Positions 45,550-56,637 of a DNA stretch of 64,000 bases are shown one piece after another. The notes beneath the pieces are model-generated. The model made no database searches. It was not told the origin of the DNA and saw only the letters and a program-made list of their open reading frames with translations. The stretch spans positions 55,236,157 through 55,300,156 of the forward strand of contig CM056381.1 in assembly GCA_029718625.1 (NCBI GenBank), in the 5' to 3' direction. The translations under genes were made by a program, and so were the position numbers. Position 1 is the stretch's first letter, and each line of letters opens with the position of its first letter. This DNA comes from Synaphobranchus kaupii (lineage: Eukaryota; Chordata; Actinopteri; Anguilliformes; Synaphobranchidae).

Positions 45550-45734
45550 CGCGTCAATGCAGAAATCCTCTGACACTTTTCTCGCCCTTAAAGGGTCCCG
45601 AGTGACCATGACCCCTAATGGTCATTCGGAACTCATAAAACATAGTTACTGTCATAACCGTTCGTTCTATTTTGTTCCTTCGACCATTAGGGTCGTCAAC
45701 CATGGATAACTAATACCCACTGTGTCAGCAGGGA

Positions 45735-46771
45735 TCGTCAGACCTTTAAGTGGATGCCAAGGCTGCTGACAGGATGGTTGCACCGACCGTTGATGTGAAA
45801 GAATTTTGAGAATGTGCAGGGGGACACCCATGTCGCTGCATCACAAATCTCTTTGAGCAGTACGCCATCCAGGGCTGCCCATGAAGTAGCCATACTTCTT
45901 GTAGACCTACCCTAGATATTCATAGGCAAGGGCTTAGCACTAGCCTCATAAGCTGTAGCTATCGCATTCACTACCCAGCTGTAGCTTCAACGTAGCATCG
46001 CAGTGCACACACTGGACATACCAGGTCTGCATCCACTAGGTCCTTTCTTGGTGGGGGGTGAAGCCCAGTGAGCTCGATCGGCTGGTTAATGTGAAATGCC
46101 TGACCCGTGAGCACTCGCAACACCAAGGGGAGATCCCAGGAGGGAGCTACCAGGGACCTTGCAGGTCTCAGCCGCTGGGCACCCTTCAGGAAGCGGCTGA
46201 CAAGGTAATGGCTACCTGCAGGCTTGTTGTGCACCCAAACATGCTTGCTGGATATGGCAGCAGCATAGGCCTTCAGTGTGCTGGCTGCCTTGCTGTTATC
46301 AAGTAAGGATCGCAAAAAATCCAGTAATACAGGAATCGGACAGTGTATGGGGTTTGTGCTTTCCCATGAGCACCATGTGCAGAACAGTTGCCACATATAT
46401 CCATAGGCCTTCCTCGTCGAGGGGGCTCTGGAGTTAAGTAGCGTCCGTAGGATGGGGGAACCGCACCCAGTTATCAAAGGGTCAGGCTCCTCAGTCGAGG
46501 GTCGAGGGTGCCAGACAGAGCCTCTCTGTTGTGACAGCAGATCCTCCCGGAATGGGATTTCCCAGGGCGGATTGCAAACAGGGCAGAGGATCGTTGGAAA
46601 CCAGGGTTTCATTGGCCATTTGGGGGCTACCAGCAAGAGCTTGTGGTGGCCCGTGGTGACCCTGTGCAGGATTGCCCTGACCAGTGGTAATGGTGGAAAA
46701 GCATACAGCAGGCCGTCCGGCCATTCGTGCGCTAACGTGTCCATCCCCAGAGGACTCGAATGCTTGTTCAT
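45735..46771 (-). pseudogene. DIRS tyrosine recombinase
   Basis: The frame from 46771 contains a segment upstream of the recombinase (RAILHRVTTGHHKLLLVAPK), then the recombinase N-terminal core (LNSRAPSTRKAYGYMWQLFC; LKAYAAAISSKHVWV), and stops near 45971. Beyond the stop, STRSMATSWA and LLKEICDAATWVSPCTFSKF can still be read. In DIRS recombinases the catalytic end reads 'AHSTR ... TFxRFY'. Here the His is Arg (GRSTR) and the tyrosine position is Phe-His, so the nucleophile is lost. Together with the stop codon, this copy cannot be catalytic. Confidence 0.8.
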
Positions 46772-46779
46772 CGAGAACC

Positions 46780-47222
46780 ACCAGGGGCAATGAGCAGACT
46801 TCTGAGAGGTGAACAGGTCTGTCTGAGCCTGACCAAACTGTCGCCATATCTACTCCACCACCTCGGGGTGGAGATGTCATTCGCCGGGGCGAATCTCCTG
46901 GTGAGATAGAATATCTGCTGTCCCGTTCCGAACACCTGGTAGGTGTACAGCATGTAGAGAGGCAAGCCTGGGAAGTGCCCATTTTAAAAGACACTGGGTC
47001 ACCTTCAAGGACTGGCGGGACCTTACTCCACCTTGATGATATATGTGGTACACTGTTGAGGTGTTGTCTGACCTTACAACCACATGCTTGCCCTGTAGCA
47101 CGGGCAAGAAATGCCTTAGTGCTAGAAACAGTGCTTGGAGTTCGAGCAGATTGATGTTGTCTGACTGATGTGGTCGTGGCTATATCCCCTGAGCTGGGCG
47201 GTGCTGGCAGACAGCCCCCCAA
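46780..47222 (-). pseudogene. DIRS RNase H fragment
   Basis: The minus-strand frame at 47107-46877 reads LQGKHVVVRSDNTSTVYHIY, then a NxQGG-like GGVRSRQSL, a LLKWALPRLASLHAVHLPG helix, and NGTADILSHQE. This matches the DIRS RNase H signature 'RTDN-TTVV-YINRQGG ... HVPG-LNxxADxLSR'. The catalytic Asp residues (SDN, TAD) are readable. Frames overlap and shift on both sides. Confidence 0.82.
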
Positions 47223-47314
47223 TTAGTCAGTGAAGCGTCTGATGCTTAGTGATCGTATAATGCCCATCCGGACCCCTTTTTCGAGGAAGCTCATTCGTCG
47301 GCATGGGCGGATAG

Positions 47315-48348
47315 CTAACAAAATCGACCCGTCACCCTGATTTGAGTGTGACGGTCCCATTTGGGTTGCAGCGACATGGCATTCAACCATATTTGAAGTG
47401 GCCTGGCTGTCAGGAGTCCGAGAGGCATGACTGCTGAGGCGGCCGTGATTAGGCCCATAAGCCTCTGAAAAACCCTAATTTTGAGGACTCTGTTCATTTG
47501 GAACTGACACACCGCGTCGAGCATAGTAGTTATGCGACAGGCGTCAATGATTCCTTCATGCTCTTTGAATCGAGGAACAGTCCAATGTGCTCGATGGACT
47601 GTATCGTAGGCTCTTGCCATAGTTGACGCTAATGCCTAGTCTGGCAATATGTTCGAACATCTGGGCAGTGTGTGTGAGCGCCATACCGTACGATTCGGCA
47701 TGTACATGTATCTAGCCAATCATCTAGGTATGGCATAATTCTCAGCCCCCTCAGCCGGAGCACGATAGGACCACGCTCATACAGCGAGTAAATACAGGGG
47801 GGTCCAGAGATAGACCGAATGAGAGGACATTGAATTTGTATGCCCAAGCGTAGGAAACGACAATGCTCCACACAGGTAGGGATGTGGAAGTATGCGTCCT
47901 TCAAATCCGCAGCCACAGTTTTAGATACGTATTCAGGTCTCTCAGATCCAGAACCAGTCTGAGGAGACCATCGTTTTTCGGTATTAGAAAAGGTTGAGTA
48001 AAAGCCACTGAGCCGTTCTGAGGGAGGCACCAGTGACACAGCAGCTTTTTTTAGGAGGTCTGTAATCTCCTGTCCCAGCTTTCTCGACTGGCCGGGGTCC
48101 AGACCACATGTGCGTCTGACCCCGGAAAATATTGGGGGCAGACGGTTGAACTGGAGGTGGTACCCTTTTGAAATCATGGTCAAAACCCACAGGTTTCTCG
48201 TGAGGTCCTCCCAATTCACCAGCTGGTCTCGGCGATACTGTCCCACCATTGGCTCCGTGGCTTCATGCCTATTTGGGGCCCTGATTGGGGGTTTGGGGGG
48301 GTGATGGTCAACCCGCCATCCCCTAGCCTGACCGCCAGATGGACCCAC
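47315..48348 (-). pseudogene. DIRS reverse transcriptase
   Basis: Pieces in two frames: NWEDLTRNLWVLTMISKGYH, LQFNRLPPIFSGV, the fingers phrase LVPPSERLSGFYS, KTVAADLKDAYFHIPT (motif A, D-x-K-DAYFHI), CRFLRLGI, and RIMPYLDDWL (motif C, YLDD). 'LKDAYFHI' with 'YLDDWL' is characteristic of the DIRS clade. The motif B region (LPFGLxxAP) is degraded and a frameshift or stop occurs at about 47625. Downstream pieces (QFQMNRVLKIRVFQRLMGLI) belong to the connection region before RNase H. Confidence 0.85.
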
Positions 48349-48420
48349 AGGGTCGCGTTGTGAGTCCGATGCAGGTACACTGGCAGACGGACGATGAAGA
48401 GTTCTCCTGCCATACGAGGG

Positions 48421-49193
48421 TTATCCCTCAGCTCTAGCTATTGGTTGGGACCAACGAACACCAGAGTGTTGTGGAGGGGGCATCTGCCGCTCCCTGTATC
48501 TTAATGTCTCTACAGAACGTTCGAGCGTCTGGCTACTTCTGTGAAAACCTAGCCGGGAATAACTGGCAGGTCCCTGATGGTTCTTTTTGTGGCGTCCGAG
48601 AGAGGCGACTGGAGCCAAACATACCTGACGCAGAGTCATCGTGAACAAGGACATTACTCGACCTAGTTCATGTGTCATAAATGCGAATGCCTGCAGAGAT
48701 GCGTCACTGATTGAGGTGTCAACCCCTATATCAATCATCGTCTGTGACTGCGCAAGCATGAGCCATGACAGCGAAGTACCAACTCGCACTGTCCTGGCAA
48801 TTGCATCATAAACCTTACAGAGCAGATCATCCTTTGCTCTGCATTGTAGCCTAGGGCAGCGGGCGCCTGCCCGGGTCGCCTCCTGTGGGGAAACTACCAG
48901 TGCCGCAATGGCGGGTTTAACCGATGGACCCCAGCGTCCGACATGGACGCAAATGTCCTACAGTCTTTGGGCGTCCATTGTATGCCAGGGTGTGACCAAG
49001 ATTTAGTTAGTTCTGCCAGGAATTCATTCAATGCTGGCATGGTAAACTGCGCCCCCCTGGGGGGCCCATCGATAAATCTAGATGTCTCTACCTGAGGCAT
49101 GTCGCAGCCCATGCACGCCAGGGCTGCACGGAGAATGGTTTCTAGAGAGGTCGAGTCACCCACTGAACTGTTAGTGGAACCTGAGCCTCCCAC
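48421..49193 (-). pseudogene. DIRS gag-like fragment
   Basis: Two interrupted minus-strand frames lie upstream of the RT. One contains FLAELTKSWSHPG, similar to the conserved 'FMxEVxxSW' region of DIRS gag; the other has a region around SLQAFAFMTHELGRVMSLFT and ends in Gln/Pro/Arg-rich sequence. The position and these short segments support gag. Three or more interruptions are present. Confidence 0.6.
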
Positions 49194-49264
49194 AGACTCT
49201 CTGTCAGATTGGTCTCCTGTGTCAGACCGACTCTGAGCAAACTGGGTGTTCGATGCCGCTGTGC

Positions 49265-50106
49265 ATCAAGCAACTGGCTCTTTAGTTACTTATCTCGTAG
49301 AAGTATGGGACCGCAGATCTCTGCTCTATTTCGCCTGTAAAATGTTTCTCTCTCCGGGGAGATCGGGCGTTTACCCCTTTATTTTCTGCATGTGACTGCG
49401 AGCCTATGAAACTAGCCATGGAACGTTAAATCCCTGTTCCTGTTCGCCTCGTTATATTCCTCATCATGGAGAGGCAGGGCTTTTATTTTCAACTAAGCTC
49501 CCTTTGGTCTTTTAGCCGGTAAATGTCCGGTGCAGCCTGTCCTGTTCGTTCCTTTCAGTACCTTTCTCCGTACATGGAGTTTTGACGATTTTGTTCGGAA
49601 CTGTTGTTCTGTTTCATCTTTCGGTGCATGTCTTCCTATAGGGAAGATTGGGCGATGTTGTGGACATGTTTGTGTGTGACTGCGAGCCTGAGAGTAGCCT
49701 TGGAACGTTCCTTTTCGCCTCCTCGTACACTAATTCTTATTAGTTTTCTGTGTTTCTTGGCTGTGTGTTTTATGTGTACCATTTATGCTACTCGCCTGTT
49801 CTTAACACCTCATTACTGAGGCAGGGCGTTTATTATTGCTGGCCTTTCAGTCACTTAGCTTGTAGAAGTATAGGGTAGCAGTTCTTTGTTCCCTTTCGCC
49901 TTGTTTGGTTTTCTTACTGAAACCTGGCGTTTGCGCTTCTACTCATTGGTGTGTGACAGTGAGCCAGTTAGCAGCTTTGGTACGTGTGTTTCCCTGTCTT
50001 GTCTCCTCCCTTAACTGCGGGGTTTCCCGCCTTAGTGGCCCTAGGGCTTAAAGAATCCGCTTGCTGCGTTTGGCTCCCCCTACCTCACATGCCACGCCTC
50101 ATTACA
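49265..50106 (+). mobile_element. LTR-like block, relative of 18727-20100
   Basis: It contains the same phrases in the same order as 18960-20100, for example 'gggagatcgggcgtttaccc', 'cctttcagtacctttctccg' variants, and the closing 'tcttgtctcctcccttaact' before '...cctcattaca'. It is shorter than the first copy. Its left border cuts into the DIRS gag region. Confidence 0.6.
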
Positions 50107-50259
50107 CAATTTATTTTCCAGATTTTTCCCGGTGGTGACAGTAGCTCTTCCTTTTGGAATTAAAAAGAATTCTGGAAAAGGGAGGACTATTTTTACATTT
50201 TCAGATACATTAAGTTACGCAGAGCTAGATACGTTACGCTAGTTACAGTACATTACATT

Positions 50260-50870
50260 TTTTTTTAAATTTTAGTCATTTGGCAGACGCTCTTATCCAG
50301 AGCGACGTACATGAGTGCATTTTCAAACTAGGAACAAGTGCGTTAAAACAACCCTAAAAGGTAAATACGATTTCAAACACCAGGTGCAGTCAGTATGATT
50401 TTTTAATTTTATTTTTTAATTTTTTTTGGGGGGGGGGGGGGGGGCACACGATATCGATCATTGGTGTGTACAACAGTAAGCCAATAAGTAACCTTAAGTA
50501 TTAAACTAGCAGCATGAATCACTTAAACAAGGATTCAGAAAAACACAATCAAGGGAGGTCACAAGGTAGGGAGGGGTGGAGAGAGGTGCAGCTTGAAGAG
50601 GTGAGTCTTCAATCTGCACTTGAAGGTGGTCAGACTTTCTGTTGTTCTGACCTCCACGGGGAGCTCATTCCACCAGCGTGGGACCAGGACAGACAGACGT
50701 CGAGACCGGGTGCTAGTATGCAGTGGGGGGGGGGGGGGGGGGGGGAGGGGGGGTAACAGTCGTCCTGAGGAGGCGGAATGCAGGGATCTGGTAGGTGTGT
50801 AGGGTCTGATGAGCTTTTGGAGGTATGGAGGGGCTGATCCTCGGACTGCCTGGAAGGCAAGCACCAATGT
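50260..50870 (-). mobile_element. LINE 3' end with SINE-type tail
   Basis: The minus-strand frame 50867-50559 encodes FQAVRGSAPPYLQKLIRPYT, a Pro-rich insertion caused by a poly-G/poly-C tract, and LVPRWWNELPVEVRTTESLT followed by FKCRLKTHLF. This is the C-terminal end of fish L2/Rex-like LINEs. The element ends at 50260-50310 with the tail 'cgctctggataagagcgtct', which is shared with fish V-SINEs, so this LINE family is a likely retroposition partner of SINEs such as that at 22455. Confidence 0.8.
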
Positions 50871-51312
50871 TTTGAATTTACATGTTCAATATTTACGTCA
50901 TGCAGGGTTGCTAGATACCGGACTGTACTGTACAGAGTAGTGCACGCAGCAGGTGCTTCTGATCTGCTGTGTTCAACTGTGATTGGCTCAGTCAGTGAAG
51001 GCTACAGTTTTTGATAGGTCACCAAGTGTATTATGTATATCTAATAAGAATGACAATGGGCAGCATAGTGTTTAATTGGTTCTTAAGGATTTTCAACTGC
51101 TTCAGTTCAAAAATTATTGTGGGCCAATGAGAAAAGTCGGGGGCCAAGACTCATAGTACTACTGCGTGCTGCCACCACTGGTCTGTTTTCCCCCTGTTTT
51201 CTTTGCAATCCACAGACTGTATCTATGTATGTATTTATGAAGTATAACATGAACAGCTTCAATCCTAATGACAGGGGTTCATTGGCTCCGCAAATAGTTT
51301 GCCTGATGTTTC

Positions 51313-51315
<3 letters not shown>

Positions 51316-51350
<35 letters not shown>
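51316..51350. repeat. (GA)n microsatellite
   Basis: About 35 bp of pure GA repeat. Confidence 0.95.
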
Positions 51351-51351
<1 letters not shown>

Positions 51352-53400
51352 CAACTGCAATACATTTGCTTGATTCCACTCAATGTGCAGTGTTACAGGA
51401 CACATTTTTTACAAGCTGCTCAGTTTCCTGCTCCAGTAAAGCTTGTTATATCTGATGTTCTGTGTGCTGTGTATGGGGAAGGGGGATGGGGGTTGCACGC
51501 TGGGGGATGACAGCCCAGCACAGAACCCACACCCACGCTTCTCTCAGAGCACGCTAAACAAATCAGCTGCCACACCGAGACACTGAGCCGAGACGTCCAC
51601 ATCAACATGCACTGCTTGTCCCGCCATCTTGGGTCAGACCCCTCTGTCAAACGTGTCCCAGTGTGTCTGCTGGATGTAGACCAGGGTTACTGTGTCCCAT
51701 CACAGGGCTAAAATCATCCACATCGCATTCAGCTGGTCAGTAAATGAGTAGACAGAACTGAATCACTGCCTGACTTCTTGTTAAGTGGACAAAGCCGACA
51801 ATGAGAAGAAAAAAAATAATGGAAATCCTAATTAAGAATTTACTTTTAACTCTCTCGTCTCTTGTCTGGTTCTCAAGGAGTTCTCCTGGTGAATTTAGTT
51901 AATTCACCTCATCCTGCAAAGTCACCGGACAGACATGCCAAACCCAGGGGCAAGTTGGCTAACCCTCGTTAGCCACGCTGTATATGTTTGTCAGTCAGAC
52001 GTACACGCCGTGGTACCACATTACAATTAGTTAATGGACACTGAGAGCGCAGAGCGGCTCTTATCTAGAACAAAAATCCTCTTACTAATCCTCCCTTAAA
52101 ACCTCAGCTAATCCCGCATTGGCCTCGCTGGGGAACATAATGACGGCCCTTCGCTGCTATAAAAATGACATAATATTTTTAAAGTTTTGTCGCTAGTTGT
52201 TTTGTCTGAGCCAACACTGAGGAGAGATCTCACTCTGGCCTAAACCCCCTCCTCAAAATCTTTGTGCCACTTTTATTTTTTTAACCTCACCCTTGACTCT
52301 GCTTTCCTCACAGTACAGATATGCTGTCCCTGCTTTCTACTATTTTTCTCTCTCTCTAATTAATTCTGCTGTTTGGCATTCGTGTCTGCATTAGAAAGCC
52401 ATCTGTAGAATTTCTCTGCTGGCTTCAGGCTTAACATGCTGCTGTGGGTTTCCTAAGGGCTGCTGATGTGGTTAAAGACCGAGGCTCGGAAGGGTTAACT
52501 CCATGAGATGTTTCAGCATTGGTTAAGAAAGGCTACCGCTACAAATGACCACTCAGGCGGCTTGCAAACACACCATCAGCATGATCGCATTGGTTAAATT
52601 CATTCACATTAGGTGCTCTATTATAATTTTCTTCATTGTTCAGGTAGTGTTCACATACATGAGTGCTCATCTATCTACAGCATTCGAGAGAGTCTATGTG
52701 GTCTGCATGTTAAGAGATTTATATGAGCACTCTCATACTCAAGCCAGGACACAGAAGAGTCAATATTTCAGAACTGAAGGAGACTATTATGATTACTGAA
52801 AGGAGAACCTTAGTGACTGAACCCTCAAGTGACTCAAACAATGTGTTTTTATGTTTGAAATGCTTTTGATGCCGTAATGCTGCAGAGAATTACTTGAACT
52901 TACCGTGCTACTCCCAGCTAAGGAACGTTTCATGAACATTGTGTTAAAATAAGTTAAAATAAGTGTCATACACGCCAATAATATTTTCAGAACTTTCCAT
53001 TGACATGCAAGATAAACCAAATTTAAGAAAAAATTTAATTAATGAACATCCACAATCCAAAGTATATTTTAACAGTGACAACACCGGGTTACACGGCAAG
53101 TCAATTTCTGCAAAATTAAAATGGGATCTCCAGGAAACCAGACAAAGGGGAAATGTTTTGGGAAATGTTTACACCAACATACTGAGAATGATTTGGAAAC
53201 TTGGAAAGTGCTGGGCTGTTGTGGGCCAGGCCTCCTGAAATGGGAAATGTTGAAAAGCAGGGGGGAGCAGATGTGGATTCCAGAAAAAGGTAATGACACC
53301 CTTAATTCGAATGTTGCCACACCTTTCTGGATGGCCGCCTGCGCCTCTCTGGTCCCCCGCCACGCCATGCTCCCTTTAGGGGGGAAAGGGATGCTTCATT
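51351..53400. other. Unique sequence, no gene recognised
   Basis: About 2 kb free of recognisable transposons. The part at 51780-52480 has balanced composition and dense homeodomain-like TAAT/ATTA words (for example 'cctaattaagaatttac', 'ttacaattagttaatgg'). It could be a conserved noncoding element, but the sequence alone cannot show this. Confidence 0.4.
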
Positions 53401-53407
53401 ATCCGTA

Positions 53408-53820
53408 AGCAATAAAAACAAGCTCCGCAAAATCGTCAACATTTCCAGCAAGATAGCCGGGATACCACTTAACTGTATGGTGTTGATGTGCGTGACCCGA
53501 GTGGTTAAAAAGAGGAAAGTTATTACCAATGAAATGACGCAATGCACCCAGTATATAACCAATATCACCTAATGCCACCAGGACAATGGTACCGTGTACT
53601 CATTTTAGATCATCGTAGATCATTTGTCCCTTCAAGCATAGCACTTTTGAACAAACTGTGATTACATCCAAGTCCTGTGTACAAATGTTGTCTCGGTTAC
53701 GTATCAGTCTTATCTTATGTGTATAATAGGTGTGCTAGATGTAGTTTGCATCAGATCAACTACAGCTGTATGACGCAAAAAATAATTTCCTAACGGACTA
53801 ATAAAGATCAGAATCTGTAT
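53408..53820 (+). pseudogene. LINE C-terminal fragment and 3' UTR
   Basis: One plus-strand frame reads VSNKNKLRKIVNISSKIAGI, then a CVTRVVKKRKVI segment, before a stop at about 53572. This resembles the fish LINE C-terminal phrase 'KNKLxKIVNxxSKIIG ... ARxVxKARxI'. The following sequence ends with 'ataatttcctaacggactaa' and 'taaagatcagaatctgtatc', a typical LINE 3' UTR ending in a short repeat. The RT core is absent. Confidence 0.65.
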
Positions 53821-53943
53821 CTATTTTAATCAGGTTAAAAGCACGCCTGTGGACAGTGCTCATTCAAAGCCATATTGTGCAGTGCTGTCATGTTTTTCCT
53901 CACAGAGGAATTTGAGCTCCCAGCTCTCTCTGATGTGGGAGCC

Positions 53944-54487
53944 TGATCTCATGAAATTCGGCAATATGTACCGATTGTTAGTGTCTCAAAAAACGGTACC
54001 TGTTTCCGAATTTTGCACAAGCGCCCCCTGAGCCTGTACTGGGAACTACTGACTAAAGGCTGTGATAGGCCGAAAACATCACGTGTGAGGGTAGTAGTAT
54101 ATGACGTCACGCGTCCCACTGCTTTTCTTGGCAAGGCTTTTTTGTCAAAAAATTTTTCTTGGCAAAAATTGTTTTTCTTTTTTTTTCGTGATTCCCGTAC
54201 CCCACCCACAACCCCTAAACATAACCTCACAGGAGTTCACGTAACTCGGGCTCATGCCCGAACTGTTAAGATTTAAAGAATCTATATTTCCACAACTATA
54301 TTTTTCTATCACAAGCTTCTCTCGCATTATGTATCTTTCACGAAATCTCCTTACAGTCTACAACTGAGCATTAGTCAGTAGTTCCCAGTACAGACTCAGG
54401 GGGCGCTTGTGCAAAATTCGGAAACAGGTACCGTTTTTTGAGACACTAACAATCGGTACATATTGCCGAATTCACATGAGATCAGGT
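53944..54487. mobile_element. Palindromic MITE (GATCTCATG ends)
   Basis: The arms 53944-54058 and 54371-54487 are near-perfect inverses, with CCTGATCTCATG at the outer ends and 'caagcgccccctgagcctg' in the arms. GATGTGG flanks both sides (near 53932 and 54489), a possible 7-9-bp duplication of the MuDR or hAT type. A CRE (TGACGTCA, 54102-54109) lies in the loop. No coding capacity. Confidence 0.85.
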
Positions 54488-54894
54488 TGGATGTGGACCC
54501 CTACTTGTGAAGCGTTCTCTTACATAAGTGCATATGCTTTAATCTCCACCGTTTCCTCTCCAGCTCCCTGGCCTGTCAACAGACCCCCTGTCATTCTCTC
54601 TCTTCCAGCTCCTGCAATCCTTTCCCCGTCTTTCCTGCCATCTGGACAAATCTATCGTTTTTTTTTTTCGTTTTTTCCCCCCGTTTTTTGTATTTCTCTG
54701 GTTCATCTCCCATGGAAATCGTAGATTACCAGTTGGCACATGTCTACACATGTACTGCAGCGTCCAGTTTCTCTCTCCATACGCATGTTTTTACTAGTTT
54801 CTTCTCTGTGTGCTTTTATTTGAAGGAAATAAGATTGCAGAGCACTTTTATTGCAGCTCTGAGGAGCACACTAATAGCAGACGCTTTCTCTTAA

Positions 54895-55757
54895 GGGATA
54901 GTTTGGAATTTTGGACATAATGTCTCAATTATGACTTACCCATGATGTAGTTGATTGATGGAAACCATTTTCAGATAATTCCATGCTGTCCCTTCTTTTG
55001 GACATACACACATTGCTAATGCTAGCGCAACACTGAGGTATCGAGTAGCATCCACTACCAAAAGCACTTAAACACTCCACAGTGCACCCAAAGCAAATAA
55101 AATACGACGACAGTCTATCGGGGTTATTTTCAGTGATTATACCATCATTTTTCAAGTCAAACTATCGTTGAATCCTTTACTTTGTGCTCACCTAAATTCT
55201 CTGTGGAAGTACGGCGTTAGTTTAGTAGGTAACGTAAAGTAGCCTATAGCTCTGCCGGCCAAAAACAATATCGCGCGTGTGAAAGAATCAGACTCGTAGT
55301 ATTGTTAGCTAACGTTCAGGTAAGATCGTATTTTGGTGTGTATTTCAAGGTTGTTCAAATCATGCAAAAAAAAAAGGGAACCACAAAGTTTTCACCGATT
55401 TTCAGTGGAAGATCAACAAAGAAAACAGCTGTGGCTTCTTGCTGCTCGCATGGATGTGACCAATTGAGACTCTAAAAAAGTAAAAAGTGTGTAGCGACCA
55501 TTTCACGGAGGATGACTATGTGAAAATCAAAAAAGGACGGTCGGGACACCCTCTACTGAAGGAGACTGCTGTGCCATCACCTGTTTTTCTTCATGCACCG
55601 AAAACAACTGACGAGCAGGTAACTAATAAATGATTGCATGTGTGATCTATCTATTCAAGGGACAGCATGGAATTATCTGAAAATGGTTTCCATCAATCAA
55701 CTACATCATGCGTAAGTCGTAATTGAGACATTATGTCCAAAATTCTGAACTATCCCT
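54895..55757 (+). mobile_element. TTAA-flanked element with THAP remnant (Kolobok-like)
   Basis: TTAA at 54891-54894 and 55758-55761 flanks inverted ends GGGATAGTTTGGAATTTTGG and its inverse; the arms extend about 105 bp. Inside is a THAP-domain remnant (55375-55625). Kolobok transposons use TTAA targets and some carry THAP domains, so Kolobok is the best inference; piggyBac is the alternative for the TTAA target alone. Confidence 0.75.
55375..55625 (+). pseudogene. THAP zinc-finger domain remnant
   Basis: Over shifting frames the sequence gives GNHKVFTDFQWKINKENSCG and a LLLAWM segment, then VCSDHFTEDDYV, and later GHPLLKETAVPSPVFLH. THAP domains have a 'C-xx-HF' pair followed by an acidic turn and end in 'LLKxxAVPTxF'; all of these are recognisable. 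At least one frameshift and a stop interrupt it. It is the N-terminal part of a transposase gene; no catalytic domain follows. Confidence 0.75.
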
Positions 55758-55761
55758 TTAA

Positions 55762-56635
55762 CAGAATTACCACAAAGCCAATACATCATTGCCCCACTTC
55801 AACATACCAGAGCCACATACGTATAAGAGTCAAATGGCCATTACTATAATGATGGATTATTAAAAGAATATTGAGGAATAAGACTTTTTCAGTGAAGCAG
55901 AGCTGTAGAATTCCTTATACCTTAGTTATGAAAGACTGACGGCCATTTGGGTTTATACGTTTTGATTAAGTTGCTTAAGCAATGACACTATCATTTAGGT
56001 TAGTAAGAGGTGCATATTTCTTGGATAGAGACATTGAGGGAAGGCAATGCTAGTCTGGGGTTAGGCAGCATTATGTGCATAATTGACCATTGTCTCCTTT
56101 TTCACCCGCATTTTTCAGCATGCAGTGTCTGTCTCTGCCTTTGTTAACTGGAGCCCTAGGCAAGTAGGAGCAGGGCCAGTGTGAGACAGACACGGCTTGG
56201 CCAGGGCAGAGGCCAGGTTGGATGTATGCCGAATCTCTGCTGATCCACTGATCTTCATCTTATGGAGATCATATCAGTGAATGGGAACAGATATCAGGAT
56301 CATTTTGAGATCAGTGAAATCTGCCCCATTGTGATGCAGATCCCACCTAGCTGACCGTTAACTACCACTCAAATGGTAGTTGGACGTGCATCACGGTCTG
56401 CTGTCGAATCCTGACCGTGCTGGTGTTGTTTGAAGCCCTGGTGTCATTGGTTGCAGCATCCTACAGGAGGGAGGGTTTCAATCAGTGACCGCTCGCATCT
56501 CATGCTAGCAAGTGTGTTTGTATGGTCAGCCACTTGCACCCTTCTTGCACAAGCGGAACATGGACTCTTTCTGGCATGAAGGACTGAAATTCATATCATG
56601 CATTGAAATGTCCTGTTATTCCTAAGGATTTCTGA
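55762..56635. other. No gene recognised
   Basis: Unique sequence with short local hairpins (for example around GATCCACTGATC at about 56240) and no supported feature. Confidence 0.5.
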
Positions 56636-56637
56636 TA

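Larger units (their letters stand above)
43211..49260 (-). mobile_element. DIRS-type retrotransposon, degenerate, split by L2
   Basis: Minus-strand coding pieces run in the order gag (49193-48421), reverse transcriptase (48348-47315), RNase H (47107-46780) and tyrosine recombinase (46771-45735), the layout of DIRS retrotransposons. The terminal sequence at about 43211-43275 ('acgaacggttacgatggta') is found inverted at about 45600-45675, and 'attagggtcgtcaaccatg' recurs directly at 43262 and 45690, like the inverted terminal and internal complementary regions of DIRS. An L2 LINE (43343-45484) lies between these repeats. All frames are interrupted. Confidence 0.8.

Noticed and set aside
42661..51183. 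Possible giant hAT element bounded by CAGTAGTGGCGG and CCACCACTGG
   Set aside because: The end similarity is short and no matching 8-bp duplication is present.
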